Part shown: positions 36,923-45,982 of the stretch, piece after piece | Position numbering within the stretch: position 1 is the first letter of the stretch | How the letters are laid out: each line of letters opens with the position of its first letter | Assembly (NCBI GenBank): GCA_036501515.1 | Contig: DASYAD010000032.1 | Coordinates: 1 to 64,000, forward strand | DNA: 64,000 nt | Reading direction: 5' to 3' | Source of the DNA: Trebonia sp036501515 | GTDB lineage: Bacteria > Actinomycetota > Actinomycetes > Streptosporangiales > Streptosporangiaceae | The notes under the pieces: generated by a model | The model's database searches: none | The model's input: only the letters and a program-made list of their open reading frames with translations | What the model was told of the DNA's origin: nothing | Made by a program: the position numbers and the translations under genes

Positions 36923-38047
36923 TTACGAGGTGATCTTGCTCAGCTGCGCCACGGCCGCGGAATCAATGGCCGAGGGCAGCGGTGCGAGACCGAGCGGGGT
37001 GAGCAGCTGCTGGCCGGCGCCCAGCAGGTAGCCGAGGTAGGCCTTGAGCAGCGCCGCGTCGTTGGCGTTGGGCTGCGTCGCGTAGACCAGGTCCCAGCTC
37101 TGGTAGGTGACCGGGTACGAGGTCGCGCCCGGCTCGTCGACCGTGCTGAAGGTCAGGTCCGCCGCGGGGGTGACCTGCGTAGCGGCCGCGGTGGCGCCCG
37201 CCGTGGAGGGAGCCACGTAGTCGCCCGCGGCGTTCTTGATCGACGCCGCGCTCAGTCCGGAGGCCTTGGCGGTCGAGTCGTCCACGTAACCGATCGAGCC
37301 CGAGGTGGACTTGATCGCGGCGGCCACGCCGCTGCCGCCGCTGGCCGCGTGGGCCGACGACGGGAAGGTGATGGTGGAGGCGGAGCCCAGCTTCCAGGCG
37401 CTGCCGGCCGCCTTGACCAGGTAGGCGGAGAAGTTGGCGGTCGTGCCGGAGGAGTCCGAGCGGACCACCAGGTTGATGTTGGAGCTCGGCAGGCTGGCAC
37501 CCGAGTTGAGCGCCTTGATCGCCGGATCGTCCCAGGTCTTGATGGTGCCCTGGAAGATGCCCGCAAGGACGGACGCGTCAAGCTTCAGGTTGCTGACACC
37601 AGACAGGTTGTAGGCCAGCGCGATCGGCCCAATCTGGACCGGGAAGTACAGCACGGTCTTGCCCGCGGGGACCTTGGAGGCCTCGCTGGCGGGAATCGGC
37701 GAGTCAGACCCGGCGAACAGCACCGTGCTCGAGTACAGGGCCGTACGGCCCGCACCAGAACCGCCGCCGCCGTAGTTCACGGTGACGCCCGGCTGCACGG
37801 ACTTGAAGCCAGAGATGGCGGCCTGCTGGAAGTTGGTCTGGAAGGTCGAGCCGGCCGCGTTGATCGTGCCGCTGACCGCGGCCGAGCTTGACGAGGCACT
37901 TGATGCGGCGGAGGACGCCGCTGACGTCGCCGCAGCCGGAGCTGACGAGCTTGACGATGAGCTAGACGACGAGCACGCGGCCAGGGCCAGCGCCGCGATA
38001 ACGGCACCCCCGGCCACCACGGCCTGCTTGCTGCCTCGGAGCTGCAT
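36923..38047 (-). CDS. pstS: phosphate-binding lipoprotein PstS
   Basis: 374 residues. The lipoprotein signal ends in LALAAC (lipid-modified Cys25), followed by a run of about ten serines and an Ala/Ser-rich linker to about residue 58. The binding domain starts with INAAGSTFQTNFQQ and has the phosphate contacts GGGGSGAGRTAL and VRSDSSGTTANF. The ribosome site AAGGAG lies 9 nt before the ATG. A PHO box upstream indicates PhoP control under phosphate limitation. Confidence 0.96.
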   Translation of the reverse strand: MQLRGSKQAVVAGGAVIAALALAACSSSSSSSSSSAPAAATSAASSAASSASSSSAAVSGTINAAGSTFQTNFQQAAISGFKSVQPGVTVNYGGGGSGAGRTALYSSTVLFAGSDSPIPASEASKVPAGKTVLYFPVQIGPIALAYNLSGVSNLKLDASVLAGIFQGTIKTWDDPAIKALNSGASLPSSNINLVVRSDSSGTTANFSAYLVKAAGSAWKLGSASTITFPSSAHAASGGSGVAAAIKSTSGSIGYVDDSTAKASGLSAASIKNAAGDYVAPSTAGATAAATQVTPAADLTFSTVDEPGATSYPVTYQSWDLVYATQPNANDAALLKAYLGYLLGAGQQLLTPLGLAPLPSAIDSAAVAQLSKITS

Positions 38048-38209
38048 TATGAGAGTTCTCCTTGTAATGGAAGCGCATCCACGCGCGATTACAGTCTGGG
38101 TAGGTCGGCGTAGCCGCAGATGAATGTCAACGGGTTCTAGTGATAGGTCGCGGAAATAGCTTGCACTGAACCCAACATGGACGTGCGGCGGCCGTTAGGT
38201 TAACTTCTG

Positions 38210-38231
38210 GTGACTTGACCTCCGCGTGACC
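38210..38231 (-). promoter_or_regulatory. PHO box upstream of pstS
   Basis: On the minus strand two 11-bp units, GGTCACGCGGA and GGTCAAGTCAC, lie in direct repeat, matching the streptomycete PhoP consensus of 11-bp direct repeats beginning G(G/T)TCA. A TAACCT hexamer at 38197-38202 is correctly placed for a PhoP-activated -10, about 150 bp before the ATG. Confidence 0.65.
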
Positions 38232-38789
38232 TGGCCGTGCGCTGATCGCAACCCCGCCCGGCGGAGAAAGCGCAGGCTACTCCGGGTGTACGTCGATGTT
38301 CGTTATGTTCCTGTGACTTGAGGCCTCTCGGACTCCGGCTGCGGCGGCGTGACGTGATGATTTACTTACCTGGCGTTTATCGGATCGCTTCCGTTCTTCT
38401 TTAATTCAACTGCGGTTCACCTTGACTGAATATCTATAGGCGGGGCGGTGGGGCCCTGAGTGAGTTTTAGTCAGGCGTTTTCGGAGCGTCGGCGCGGAAC
38501 GGCCAGGTGCCGGCCGAGAGCCTGCCTCTGTACGTGAGTCGATGCAGCGGACCATCGCGGGCAGTGTGGAGACACGGAGCGGCATGCGGAAACTACGTCC
38601 AGCCAGAAGCACGCGCGCGGTCGCTGACGACCGGGTACACGGCGACCGGGTGCACGGTTATCGGGTGCGCGGCGGCCCGGCTCGCGGTTACCGGCTGTCG
38701 CACGTACCGCAGGGCGGATGACGGCCAGCTCCGGGGGGAGCGCCGGACCGGGTGACAGGCGAGTTCACAGCAGTCAGGATCGGGAGGGC
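38232..38789. other. long intergenic region between pstS and the GntR gene
   Basis: About 560 bp with no gene-like codon bias. It contains a relatively AT-rich patch (38330-38445) and five degenerate 15-bp repeats (38630-38704). Promoters for the GntR gene presumably lie here. Confidence 0.45.
38630..38704 (+). repeat. five degenerate 15-bp tandem repeats
   Basis: ACCGGGTACACGGCG, ACCGGGTGCACGGTT, ATCGGGTGCGCGGCG, GCCCGGCTCGCGGTT and ACCGGCTGTCGCACG follow one another without gaps, 86 bp before the GntR start. Confidence 0.65.
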
Positions 38790-39560
38790 ATGGAGGTCGA
38801 CGCGGCGGTGCCAGCGCAGCGGGCGGCCGCCGGCGTGCTCGCCGACCGGATGGCCGCCGCCCTCGTGCACCGCGAACCAGGCTGGCAGCTGCCCCGGCGC
38901 AGCGCGCTGGCCCGCAGGTACAACGTCAGTATGGCCGAGATCGACGCGGCCATCGGCGAACTCAGCCGCAGGTCGCTGATCCGCAGGCTGCCCGACGGGC
39001 AGCTGTACCGGGCCAGCGCGGCCGAGTACCTGGTCCCGCTTGAGGGGATCGGCGGCCTCAGCACCCGGCTCGACCCGATGGGCGGCGAGATCAGCTGCAC
39101 CGCCAGGCACGTCTCGCTGCGCGCCGCGCCGCAGGACGTCGCCTGGTCGCTCGGTGTCGCCGGCGACAACCCAGTCCGCGTCGTCCGGTGCGCCTGGGCG
39201 GTAGCAGCCGAGCCCGTCGCGATCTCCGTCGCCTACCTGCCCGGCGTCGCGGCGGAGCCTGCGGCCGACGACCCCGACACTTTCGAGACGATTCTGCAGG
39301 TGCCGCCCGGCGCCCGCAACGGAGCCGACGCGGTACACGCCCGCGCGGTCGACCTGGAGCTCGCGCCGCCGCAGCCGTCGGTCGCCCGCAGCCTGAGACT
39401 GCAGCCCGGCCAGCCTGCCATCTCGGTGACGATCCGGTTCGACGACCGCGGCACCGGGGCCCCGGCTGGCCTGACCACGGTCACCCTGAAGCCGCAGCAC
39501 TTCCGCGTCGTCATCCAGGCCGGCGACACCCTCCCAAGCCCCGCCGACCCAGTCGACTAA
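38790..39560 (+). CDS. GntR family transcriptional regulator
   Basis: 256 residues. The N-terminal winged helix includes PRRSALARRYNVSMAEIDAA and IGELSRRSLIRRLPDGQLY; the C-terminal part (about 95-256) is a UTRA-type effector domain ending VTLKPQHFRVVIQAGD. The ATG at 38790 follows GGGAGGG at very close range; the frame is open upstream, so the start is moderately sure. It resembles the HutC subfamily. No adjacent target is obvious; the tandem repeats in its own upstream region may be its operators. Confidence 0.85.
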   Translation: MEVDAAVPAQRAAAGVLADRMAAALVHREPGWQLPRRSALARRYNVSMAEIDAAIGELSRRSLIRRLPDGQLYRASAAEYLVPLEGIGGLSTRLDPMGGEISCTARHVSLRAAPQDVAWSLGVAGDNPVRVVRCAWAVAAEPVAISVAYLPGVAAEPAADDPDTFETILQVPPGARNGADAVHARAVDLELAPPQPSVARSLRLQPGQPAISVTIRFDDRGTGAPAGLTTVTLKPQHFRVVIQAGDTLPSPADPVD

Positions 39561-39784
39561 CAACCCGCCACCCCGCCAGGGCCAGCCCGGCCCCGTCCGC
39601 CGGGGCCAGCCCCGCCCATCGCGCCGCAGGTCGGCACCCTCCGCCCTCCGCCGCCGGAGCTCCTGCAGCGCGCACTCGTCCTTGCGGCAGCCCGCGTCCC
39701 GGCCCGCCTGGCCCCAGGCTCGTCGAGACCCTCGGGCGCGGGCGCCACTTCGTCTGCACCCGGCCTAGCCGCCCTCGCCCTGTT

Positions 39785-39900
39785 CTCCTCGTGTCCGCGG
39801 CGTGCTCGTGTCCGCGCCCTGCTCGTGTCCGCGGCGTGCTTGTGCCCCGGCGTGCTTGTGCCCCGGCGTGCTTGTGCCCCGGCCTGCTCGTGCCGTCGGC
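39785..39900. repeat. 16-17 bp tandem repeats (about seven units)
   Basis: Units of the form TGCTCGTGTCCGCGGCG and TGCTTGTGCCCCGGCG are repeated head to tail. The region 39561-39944 has no supported gene; a minus-strand frame crossing the array codes only for the repeat and basic residues. Confidence 0.75.
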
Positions 39901-39944
39901 TCGCACCAGTGGCACCTTCAGGTGTTGCAAGTCCCGGCTGCCTC

Positions 39945-40030
39945 TGAATTACTAGGTATTCAAAAGATCTTGGAACTTTTTTTGCAAATAATACATAAAA
40001 ATTTCCATTTGGATAAAAATTTCCATCCTG
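39945..40030. other. AT-rich island with 14-bp direct repeats
   Basis: About 85 bp of roughly 25-30% GC inside a region otherwise near 70%. ATAAAAATTTCCAT occurs twice (39995-40008 and 40013-40026), and a run of eight T lies at 39976-39983 or so. It lies 130 bp before the gene at 40162. It could be a site for an AT-binding protein such as Lsr2, a promoter region or a foreign scar. Confidence 0.7.
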
Positions 40031-40161
40031 GCGGACTTGGTGCGCGCTTATCGTCTCGATGACGGCTCGCGCGGAAACGGGTCAAGCTGTCTGAGAACCG
40101 GAGCAAGGTCGCCAACCGTCAGGTCTCGACACGGAGGGTACATTGTTGGCAACCTAGAGTC

Positions 40162-42498
40162 ATGAATGCTGGGATGTCGCCGCGAATGGGAGACCTGCCC
40201 GCCGGGGCGTCGCCGACGGGAGCTTTGCCGAACAGAGCTGTCCGGGAGGCAACGTTTCCGGCGGGAGAGTTGCTGACGGGAGTGGCGGGAGTGGCGGCGC
40301 CGGGGACTTTACCGCCGGGTGCCGCGGTGGCGGGAGCTGCCGGGCTGGAACGAGCCCAGCGGCGGGCTCGTCGGCTGGTTCCCGATGACGTGCCGCGCCG
40401 CCGTGAGCTGCTGGCGGCCTGCGCCGTGGCGGTCATGCTCGCGCACCTGCTGCTGGCGCCGCTCTCCCTGGTCATCGCGGCCGTCTTCATCCTGGTCAGC
40501 CGGATTAGCAGGTGGCGGCTCTGGTGGCTGGCCGGCCCGGTCGCGGCGGGCCTTGTCTGGATTATGCTGATCGGTCCCGGTCAGGCCCTGACGGACTTTG
40601 CCGCCTGGCCAGCCAGCGTGCTGCGGCATTTCGGTAGCGACGGCTCCGCCGCGCGCGCCGGGCATCCGGCGGCGGTGATCTCCGGGATCGGCAGCTGGCT
40701 GTCGCAGCAGCTTCCTCTCGCGTTGCCGCTGGCCGCGGCCGAGGCCGCGGTGGCCGGCTGGCTGCACTGGCTGCACTCCGATGAATGGGCGCTGCCGGCG
40801 CCGCGCCCCGGCGCGGTCGCGGCGCTGCGGGCCGCCGTTGCCACCCGGCGCATCCGCTCGGGCGCCGTGCTCACGAGGGACGGTTTCGTTCTCGGCGTCG
40901 CGCCTGCCACTGGCGCCGCCGCTGGGCTTGACTGGGCCGAGATATCACGCGGTCTGCTGGTCGCGGGGGCCGACGAGCGCGAGGTGACGATTGCCTGCCT
41001 GCAGCTGGTGCATGCCGCGCTGCGTCGCCGCAAGGCGGTCTTCGTGCTTGACGACGGGCAAAGCCCCGGCATCGCGGACGCCCTCGCCGCCGCCTGCCGC
41101 GCCACGGGCACCCCGCTGCACGGCGATGACCACGGCGATGACCGCGGCCTGTCGGGGGAGGCTCAAAAGAGTAGTGCGGCTTGGGCGGAAGGTGCGCCTC
41201 AAGCGGACCATGCGGCTCAATGGGGGAGAGTGGGTCGCGGGGGAGATGCGTCCCGAGAGTGGGGTGCGGCTCGAGCGGAAGGTGCGGCTCGGGCGGGAGG
41301 TGGGGCTTGGGCGGAAGGTGCGGCTCGGGCGGAAGGTGGGGCTCGAGGTGGGGATTCGGCACGAAGAGCAGGTGCGGGTCAAGCATGGGATTCCGGACGA
41401 GCCGACGGCCTCGGTCAGCGCGGCGGCGGCGTCCTGGCTGGGGGTGCCGCGAGCGCCAGCCAGCTGTGGGGACGCGCGGCCGCGCCGGAGCGGCCCGATG
41501 CCGGCGTCACCCAGGGGCGCCTGCGGGAGATGGTCAGCGAGCGTTCGGCCGCGTTGCTGACCGCGGTCTCGCCTGAGCTCGCCGCCGGTGCCTGTACCGG
41601 GCTCGCGGTACTCGCCGCCGACCTGCGCAGAATCGGCGTCGACGGTGACGCGCTGGTCTGGATACCGCACGCCGAACGGGTGCCGGCGCAGGCCCTCGGC
41701 GTGCTGCTCAGCGACGGCGCCCGCGGCGGCCTCGCCGTCATGCTCGACACCACATCGCCCGCTTCGGCCGCCGACCTCGGCCGCCTGGCCGGCGCGGCCC
41801 TCATCCGCCGCATCACCGACCCGGCGTTCGCGGGGAGCCTCGCCGTGCTCACCGGCACCCGGCTGCTCCCGCCGCAAGCCGTCGCCAGCCCTGGGTTCTC
41901 GCAGGGGTTCGCGACGTCAACGGGGCTCGGGTCTGCGCGCACGGCGTTCGAGTCTTCGCCCGGGTTCGGGTCTCCGGCGAGGTTCGCGCCCGGGCTCGGG
42001 CCGTCAGACGGGCTCGCGGCGGCCGGACTCGGGCCGTCGGCCGGGCTCGCAGCGTCAACGGGATTCGGGACTCCGGGCGGGCTCGCGGCGGCGGCGGGAC
42101 TCGGGTCTCCGGGCGGGTTCGCGGCGGCGGCGGGACTCGCGCCGGAGCTTGTCGCTTGCCCGGCCGTCCCGGCTCGGGTGCTGCTGGAGCTCGGGCCTGA
42201 GGATTTCGTCCTCGCCGTGGGCAGCCCCCGGCCACGGCTCATCGCGCCTGGCCGGCTGGTGCCCGCCCGGCTGCCGCACCCGGAACAACCACGTTCTGAC
42301 CAGCCACCACCCGAACAGCAGCACCGTAACCAGCAGCATCCCTACGAGCCGCAGCCTGACCGGCCGCTTCCCGACAAGCGGCAGCCCGACGAGCCGCATT
42401 CCGGTCGCTCACGTGCAGGCTGGCGGCGGACCGCTGGGGGCCGAAGGCACGGGCTTGGTCAGGGGAACACGGCGGATGACCCGGTCGTGGCGAGATGA
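40162..42498 (+). CDS. large membrane protein with degenerate ATPase-like core and repeat insertions
   Basis: 778 residues. A disordered head (1-60) leads into three hydrophobic segments (about 83-112, 122-143 and 178-202). The following part has a P-loop-like strand in GLLVAGADEREVTIACLQL, where the usual GKT/S is replaced by DEREVT, and a DGDALVWIPHAERVP strand further on. It is cut by two low-complexity insertions: Ala/Glu/Gly repeats (about 335-420) built from 18-bp DNA units and 12-residue GLGxPxGLAAA repeats (about 585-665). The tail is Pro/Gln-rich. The layout with the next gene suggests a decayed VirD4/TraD-like coupling protein, but this is uncertain. Confidence 0.7.
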   Translation: MNAGMSPRMGDLPAGASPTGALPNRAVREATFPAGELLTGVAGVAAPGTLPPGAAVAGAAGLERAQRRARRLVPDDVPRRRELLAACAVAVMLAHLLLAPLSLVIAAVFILVSRISRWRLWWLAGPVAAGLVWIMLIGPGQALTDFAAWPASVLRHFGSDGSAARAGHPAAVISGIGSWLSQQLPLALPLAAAEAAVAGWLHWLHSDEWALPAPRPGAVAALRAAVATRRIRSGAVLTRDGFVLGVAPATGAAAGLDWAEISRGLLVAGADEREVTIACLQLVHAALRRRKAVFVLDDGQSPGIADALAAACRATGTPLHGDDHGDDRGLSGEAQKSSAAWAEGAPQADHAAQWGRVGRGGDASREWGAARAEGAARAGGGAWAEGAARAEGGARGGDSARRAGAGQAWDSGRADGLGQRGGGVLAGGAASASQLWGRAAAPERPDAGVTQGRLREMVSERSAALLTAVSPELAAGACTGLAVLAADLRRIGVDGDALVWIPHAERVPAQALGVLLSDGARGGLAVMLDTTSPASAADLGRLAGAALIRRITDPAFAGSLAVLTGTRLLPPQAVASPGFSQGFATSTGLGSARTAFESSPGFGSPARFAPGLGPSDGLAAAGLGPSAGLAASTGFGTPGGLAAAAGLGSPGGFAAAAGLAPELVACPAVPARVLLELGPEDFVLAVGSPRPRLIAPGRLVPARLPHPEQPRSDQPPPEQQHRNQQHPYEPQPDRPLPDKRQPDEPHSGRSRAGWRRTAGGRRHGLGQGNTADDPVVAR

Positions 42499-44702
42499 CG
42501 CCGCTGTACCTCGGGTGGCAGTACGCGACTCCGCATCAGGATCCCGGACCGCCGCCCCGCAAGCCGGCCGCGGCGGGCCCGCCGCGGTTGTCTGACGAGT
42601 GGCTCGCGGCGCAGCGGCGGGAAGAGAACCTCATCGCGCGGCCGGGCAAGGCCGCGGGCGCCGTCGCGGGCACGCTGGCGGTGCTGCTCGCGGCCTGCGC
42701 CGTCGTCGGCTGGCTGCCGGCCGTCCTCGCCGTCCCCGGCGCCATCGTCTGCCTGGCCGCGGCGACTATATGGGGCAGCACGGTCAGGCGGGGCGAGCGG
42801 GGGCTGCGCGCCCGGGTCGACACCGAACGGGTCCGGGTTGAACGCCTGCGCGCCGACCAGGAAAACCGCCAGTACCGCGCCCAGGCGGAGCACGTGCACG
42901 CGGTGAGCCAGTGGCAGCGGCAACGGTCCGCTTTCGCGGAGCAGAAACGCTGGTATGCCGTGCCCGTCCCCGGCGGAATCGACCGGGTTGACGTGGCGGG
43001 CGGCACGCTGGCGGGCTGGTCGGCGATGCTCACCATGGCGGCCGCCTACCAGCTGGCCGCGGGCGGCGAGGTGACCGCCGTCGACTTGTCAGGCGGCGCC
43101 GTCGCGGCCGACCTGGCCGGACTGTGCCAGGCCGCGGGCGGTGTGCGCCCCGCCGTCTGGGTACTGCCGCACGACCTGGCGCGTCTTGACCTCGCGGCCC
43201 GGCTTTCGCCCGGCGAACTCGCGGACGTTCTCGCGCTCTCGGCCAGCGTGGCCGAGGAACACAGCTCCGCGCGTGATCTCGCGGTCGACACGGCCATACT
43301 CGACCGGGTCATCAGCGTGCTCGACGATGGCGGTGGCCGCGGTGACCGCGGTGACCGCGGTGACCGCAGTGACCGCAGTGACCACAGTGGCCACAGCGTC
43401 GGCGCTGGCGGCGTCGGCGGCGTCGGCGGCGTCGGCGGTGACGGCGGTGACGGCGGTGGCGGCGGTGACCGCAGTGACCGCGGTGGCGGCGGCGGCGTGC
43501 AGGTGCGCCGGGTGGTGGCCGCGCTGCGGGCGCTCGCCCAGGTCGGCGACCCGCGGGCGGACCTGGAGGCCGGGCTGCTCACCGAACGCGAGGCCGGCGC
43601 GCTGAGCGTGCTGTTCGGCCAGGGGGCGGCCGAGCGGGTGGTACTTGAGCGGGCCCTCGGGATGGAAGCACAGCTGCGCGCACTGGCCGCGCTCGGCACC
43701 GAGCCCGCCCGGCTGCCCGGGGGCGGGCGGCTGCGCGTGGTCGCGGTCGACCGGCGGGCGAGCGCACAGTCGGCGACGGCCCTGGGCAGCTTCGTGGTGA
43801 CCGCGCTCACCCGGCTGATCGCCCAGGGCCCCGCCGCGCCAGGGGCGGTTTCCTGGCGGCACACGATGTTCCTGCTCGGGGCGGAGCGGCTGCGGGCAGA
43901 CGTGCTTGACCGGCTGACCGACGCCTGCGAGGCGGCCGGTACCGGCCTGGTGCTCGCCTACCGGTCGATGCCGCCGCACGTCAGGCAGCGAATCGGGCGG
44001 GGCAACGCGGCGGTCGCGTTCATGCGCCTCGGCAACGCCGAGGACGCGAAAGCGGCCAGCGAGCAGATCGGCTCAGCTCACCGCTTCGTGCTGTCTCAGC
44101 TCACCGAGACCATCGGCACGTCGGTCACCGACTCGCTCGGCGGCTCCTACACGAGCACGGTCGGCGACTCCGCGTCGGCCGCTACGTCGTCGTCTGACAA
44201 CGAGTCCCGGTCCGACGGCACCGGGCGGACCGCCCCGGCCGGCGGCGGGGTGCTGCCGCTGCGCGGCGGCACGTCGCGTTCCGCGCAGGCGGGCACGTCA
44301 CGGGGAACGTCCGAATCCACCTCGCTCACCGCCGGCATCAGCTCGAGCACCGCGTGGGGTGTCTCCACGTCGCGGGCCACCGGAGACAGCGAGTCGCTGG
44401 CCCGGTCGCTGCAGCGCTCACGCGAGCTTGTCGTCGAGCCGTCAGAGCTGCAGCGCCTGCCGGCCACCGCGATGATCGTCAGCTACGGCGCGGGCGCGGA
44501 GCGGCACGTGCTGCTGGCCGACGCGAACCCGGCGATCGGCTCGCTGCCCGTCGCCACCCTGGCGTCGCTGGCCGGGCCGCACGAGCCGCTCACGCCCGGC
44601 TATCCGGCGGCGGGGACCCAAGCCGGCCGCCCCCGCACAGTTAACCGGGCCGTCACGTCCTGGGGGCCAGACGTGGCCCGCCGCCCGTCCGGGAACGGAT
44701 AA
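42495..44702 (+). CDS. membrane protein with TraG/VirD4-like C-terminal half
   Basis: 735 residues, overlapping the upstream gene by 4 nt. Hydrophobic segments lie at about 54-94, then a coiled region (100-140). The latter half has TGLVLAYRSMPPHVRQRIGR, a stretch IGSAHRFVLSQLTETIGTSVTDSLGG, a Ser/Thr-rich middle, and VVEPSELQRLPATAMIVSYG, a pattern of HerA/TraD-like ATP-binding proteins. A Gly/Asp/Arg repeat (about 276-335) comes from 9-bp DNA units at 43324-43500. No intact Walker A was seen. Probably works with the upstream protein; role unknown. Confidence 0.7.
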   Translation: MTPLYLGWQYATPHQDPGPPPRKPAAAGPPRLSDEWLAAQRREENLIARPGKAAGAVAGTLAVLLAACAVVGWLPAVLAVPGAIVCLAAATIWGSTVRRGERGLRARVDTERVRVERLRADQENRQYRAQAEHVHAVSQWQRQRSAFAEQKRWYAVPVPGGIDRVDVAGGTLAGWSAMLTMAAAYQLAAGGEVTAVDLSGGAVAADLAGLCQAAGGVRPAVWVLPHDLARLDLAARLSPGELADVLALSASVAEEHSSARDLAVDTAILDRVISVLDDGGGRGDRGDRGDRSDRSDHSGHSVGAGGVGGVGGVGGDGGDGGGGGDRSDRGGGGGVQVRRVVAALRALAQVGDPRADLEAGLLTEREAGALSVLFGQGAAERVVLERALGMEAQLRALAALGTEPARLPGGGRLRVVAVDRRASAQSATALGSFVVTALTRLIAQGPAAPGAVSWRHTMFLLGAERLRADVLDRLTDACEAAGTGLVLAYRSMPPHVRQRIGRGNAAVAFMRLGNAEDAKAASEQIGSAHRFVLSQLTETIGTSVTDSLGGSYTSTVGDSASAATSSSDNESRSDGTGRTAPAGGGVLPLRGGTSRSAQAGTSRGTSESTSLTAGISSSTAWGVSTSRATGDSESLARSLQRSRELVVEPSELQRLPATAMIVSYGAGAERHVLLADANPAIGSLPVATLASLAGPHEPLTPGYPAAGTQAGRPRTVNRAVTSWGPDVARRPSGNG

Positions 44703-44713
44703 CATCACCCACG

Positions 44714-45982
44714 ATGGATCACAACACCCGGCACCGTGCCAGGCGGCTGCCGATGCGGGCGCGGGTCGCGACCACCGTCGGCGGCGCCGCGGCCACCGTC
44801 TCCCGCCTCGCGGGCAAGGGCGACGGCTCGGTCATCGGCGGCATCATCGGCTTGCGGCTGGCCCCCGACCTGCTGTCGTTGCTGTCCACGGGACGCCAGG
44901 TCGTCCTCGTCACCGGCACCAACGGCAAGACCACGACGACCAAGCTGATCACCGCCGCGCTGGCGCCGCTTGGTACCAAGATCGCGTCGAATATCTACGG
45001 CGCGAACATGGAAGCGGGGCTCGCCTCGGCGCTGAGCCGCGCACCCGACGCGCCCGTCGCCGTCCTCGAGACCGACGAGAAGTACATCCCCGCGATGGTC
45101 AGGGCGACCAGGCCGCGGGTGGTGGTGCTGCTCAACCTGAGCCGCGACCAGATGGACAGGGCGGCGGAGATCTGGCTGCTCGCCCGCAAATGGCGGGAAG
45201 CTCTCGGCAGCGCCCCCGACTGCCGGGTAGTGGCCAACGCCGACGACCCGCTTGTCGCCTGGGCCGCGGGCTCGGCCCGGCAGGTCACCTGGGTCGCGGC
45301 GGGCCAGCGCTGGCGCGAAGACTCCTGGTGCTGCCCGCACTGCGGTGCCCACCTGCTGCGGGACGGCGACGACTGGTCCTGCAAGGAGTGCGGACTGCGG
45401 CGGCCGCCAGTGAGCTGGGTGCTGAACGGCGACGAGGTGATCGACCCGTCCGGCCGTCCCACCGCGCTCGATCTCGGGCTGCCCGGGCGGGCCAACCGGT
45501 CCAACGCGGTCATCGCGCTGGCCGTGGCGGAGGCGTTCGGCGTGCCGATCACGCAGGCACTGAAAGAGCTGCGCCAGGTCACCTCCGTGGCGGGCCGTTA
45601 CACCCAGGTGAACAGGCGCGGCTGCGACATCCGGCTGCTGCTGGCGAAGAACCCGGCCGGCTGGCTCGAGGCGCTCGACGTGATGGCGCCGCCGCCCACG
45701 CCGATCCTGCTCTCCGTGAACGCGCAAGGGCCTGATGGCAAGGACACCTCGTGGCTCTGGGACGTGGACTTCCGGCGGCTGCGCGGCCGGCCCGTGCTCG
45801 TGGGCGGCGAGCGCAAGCTCGACCTCGCGGTCAGGCTTGAGGCCGACGAGGTGGCCTTCCGCCTCGTCAACGACATCGACGAGGCCGTCGACGTGGCGCT
45901 GACGGTGGCGCCCAGCCTCGAGGTGCTTGCGAACTACACCGCGTTCCAGCAGTACCGCATCGCCCTGGGGAGGGTGCAGTGA
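44714..45982 (+). CDS. murT: lipid II isoglutaminyl synthase, MurT subunit
   Basis: 422 residues of the Mur-ligase fold. ATP binding: VLVTGTNGKTTTTKLI; catalytic region LETDEKYIPAM; a zinc ribbon typical of MurT (CCPHCGAHLL and CKECG, about 211-234); C-terminal DUF1727 domain. With GatD it amidates the D-glutamate of the lipid II stem peptide on the cytoplasmic face. A TAACAT hexamer at 44700-44705 sits 8 nt before the ATG. The stop overlaps gatD by 4 nt. Confidence 0.95.
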   Translation: MDHNTRHRARRLPMRARVATTVGGAAATVSRLAGKGDGSVIGGIIGLRLAPDLLSLLSTGRQVVLVTGTNGKTTTTKLITAALAPLGTKIASNIYGANMEAGLASALSRAPDAPVAVLETDEKYIPAMVRATRPRVVVLLNLSRDQMDRAAEIWLLARKWREALGSAPDCRVVANADDPLVAWAAGSARQVTWVAAGQRWREDSWCCPHCGAHLLRDGDDWSCKECGLRRPPVSWVLNGDEVIDPSGRPTALDLGLPGRANRSNAVIALAVAEAFGVPITQALKELRQVTSVAGRYTQVNRRGCDIRLLLAKNPAGWLEALDVMAPPPTPILLSVNAQGPDGKDTSWLWDVDFRRLRGRPVLVGGERKLDLAVRLEADEVAFRLVNDIDEAVDVALTVAPSLEVLANYTAFQQYRIALGRVQ

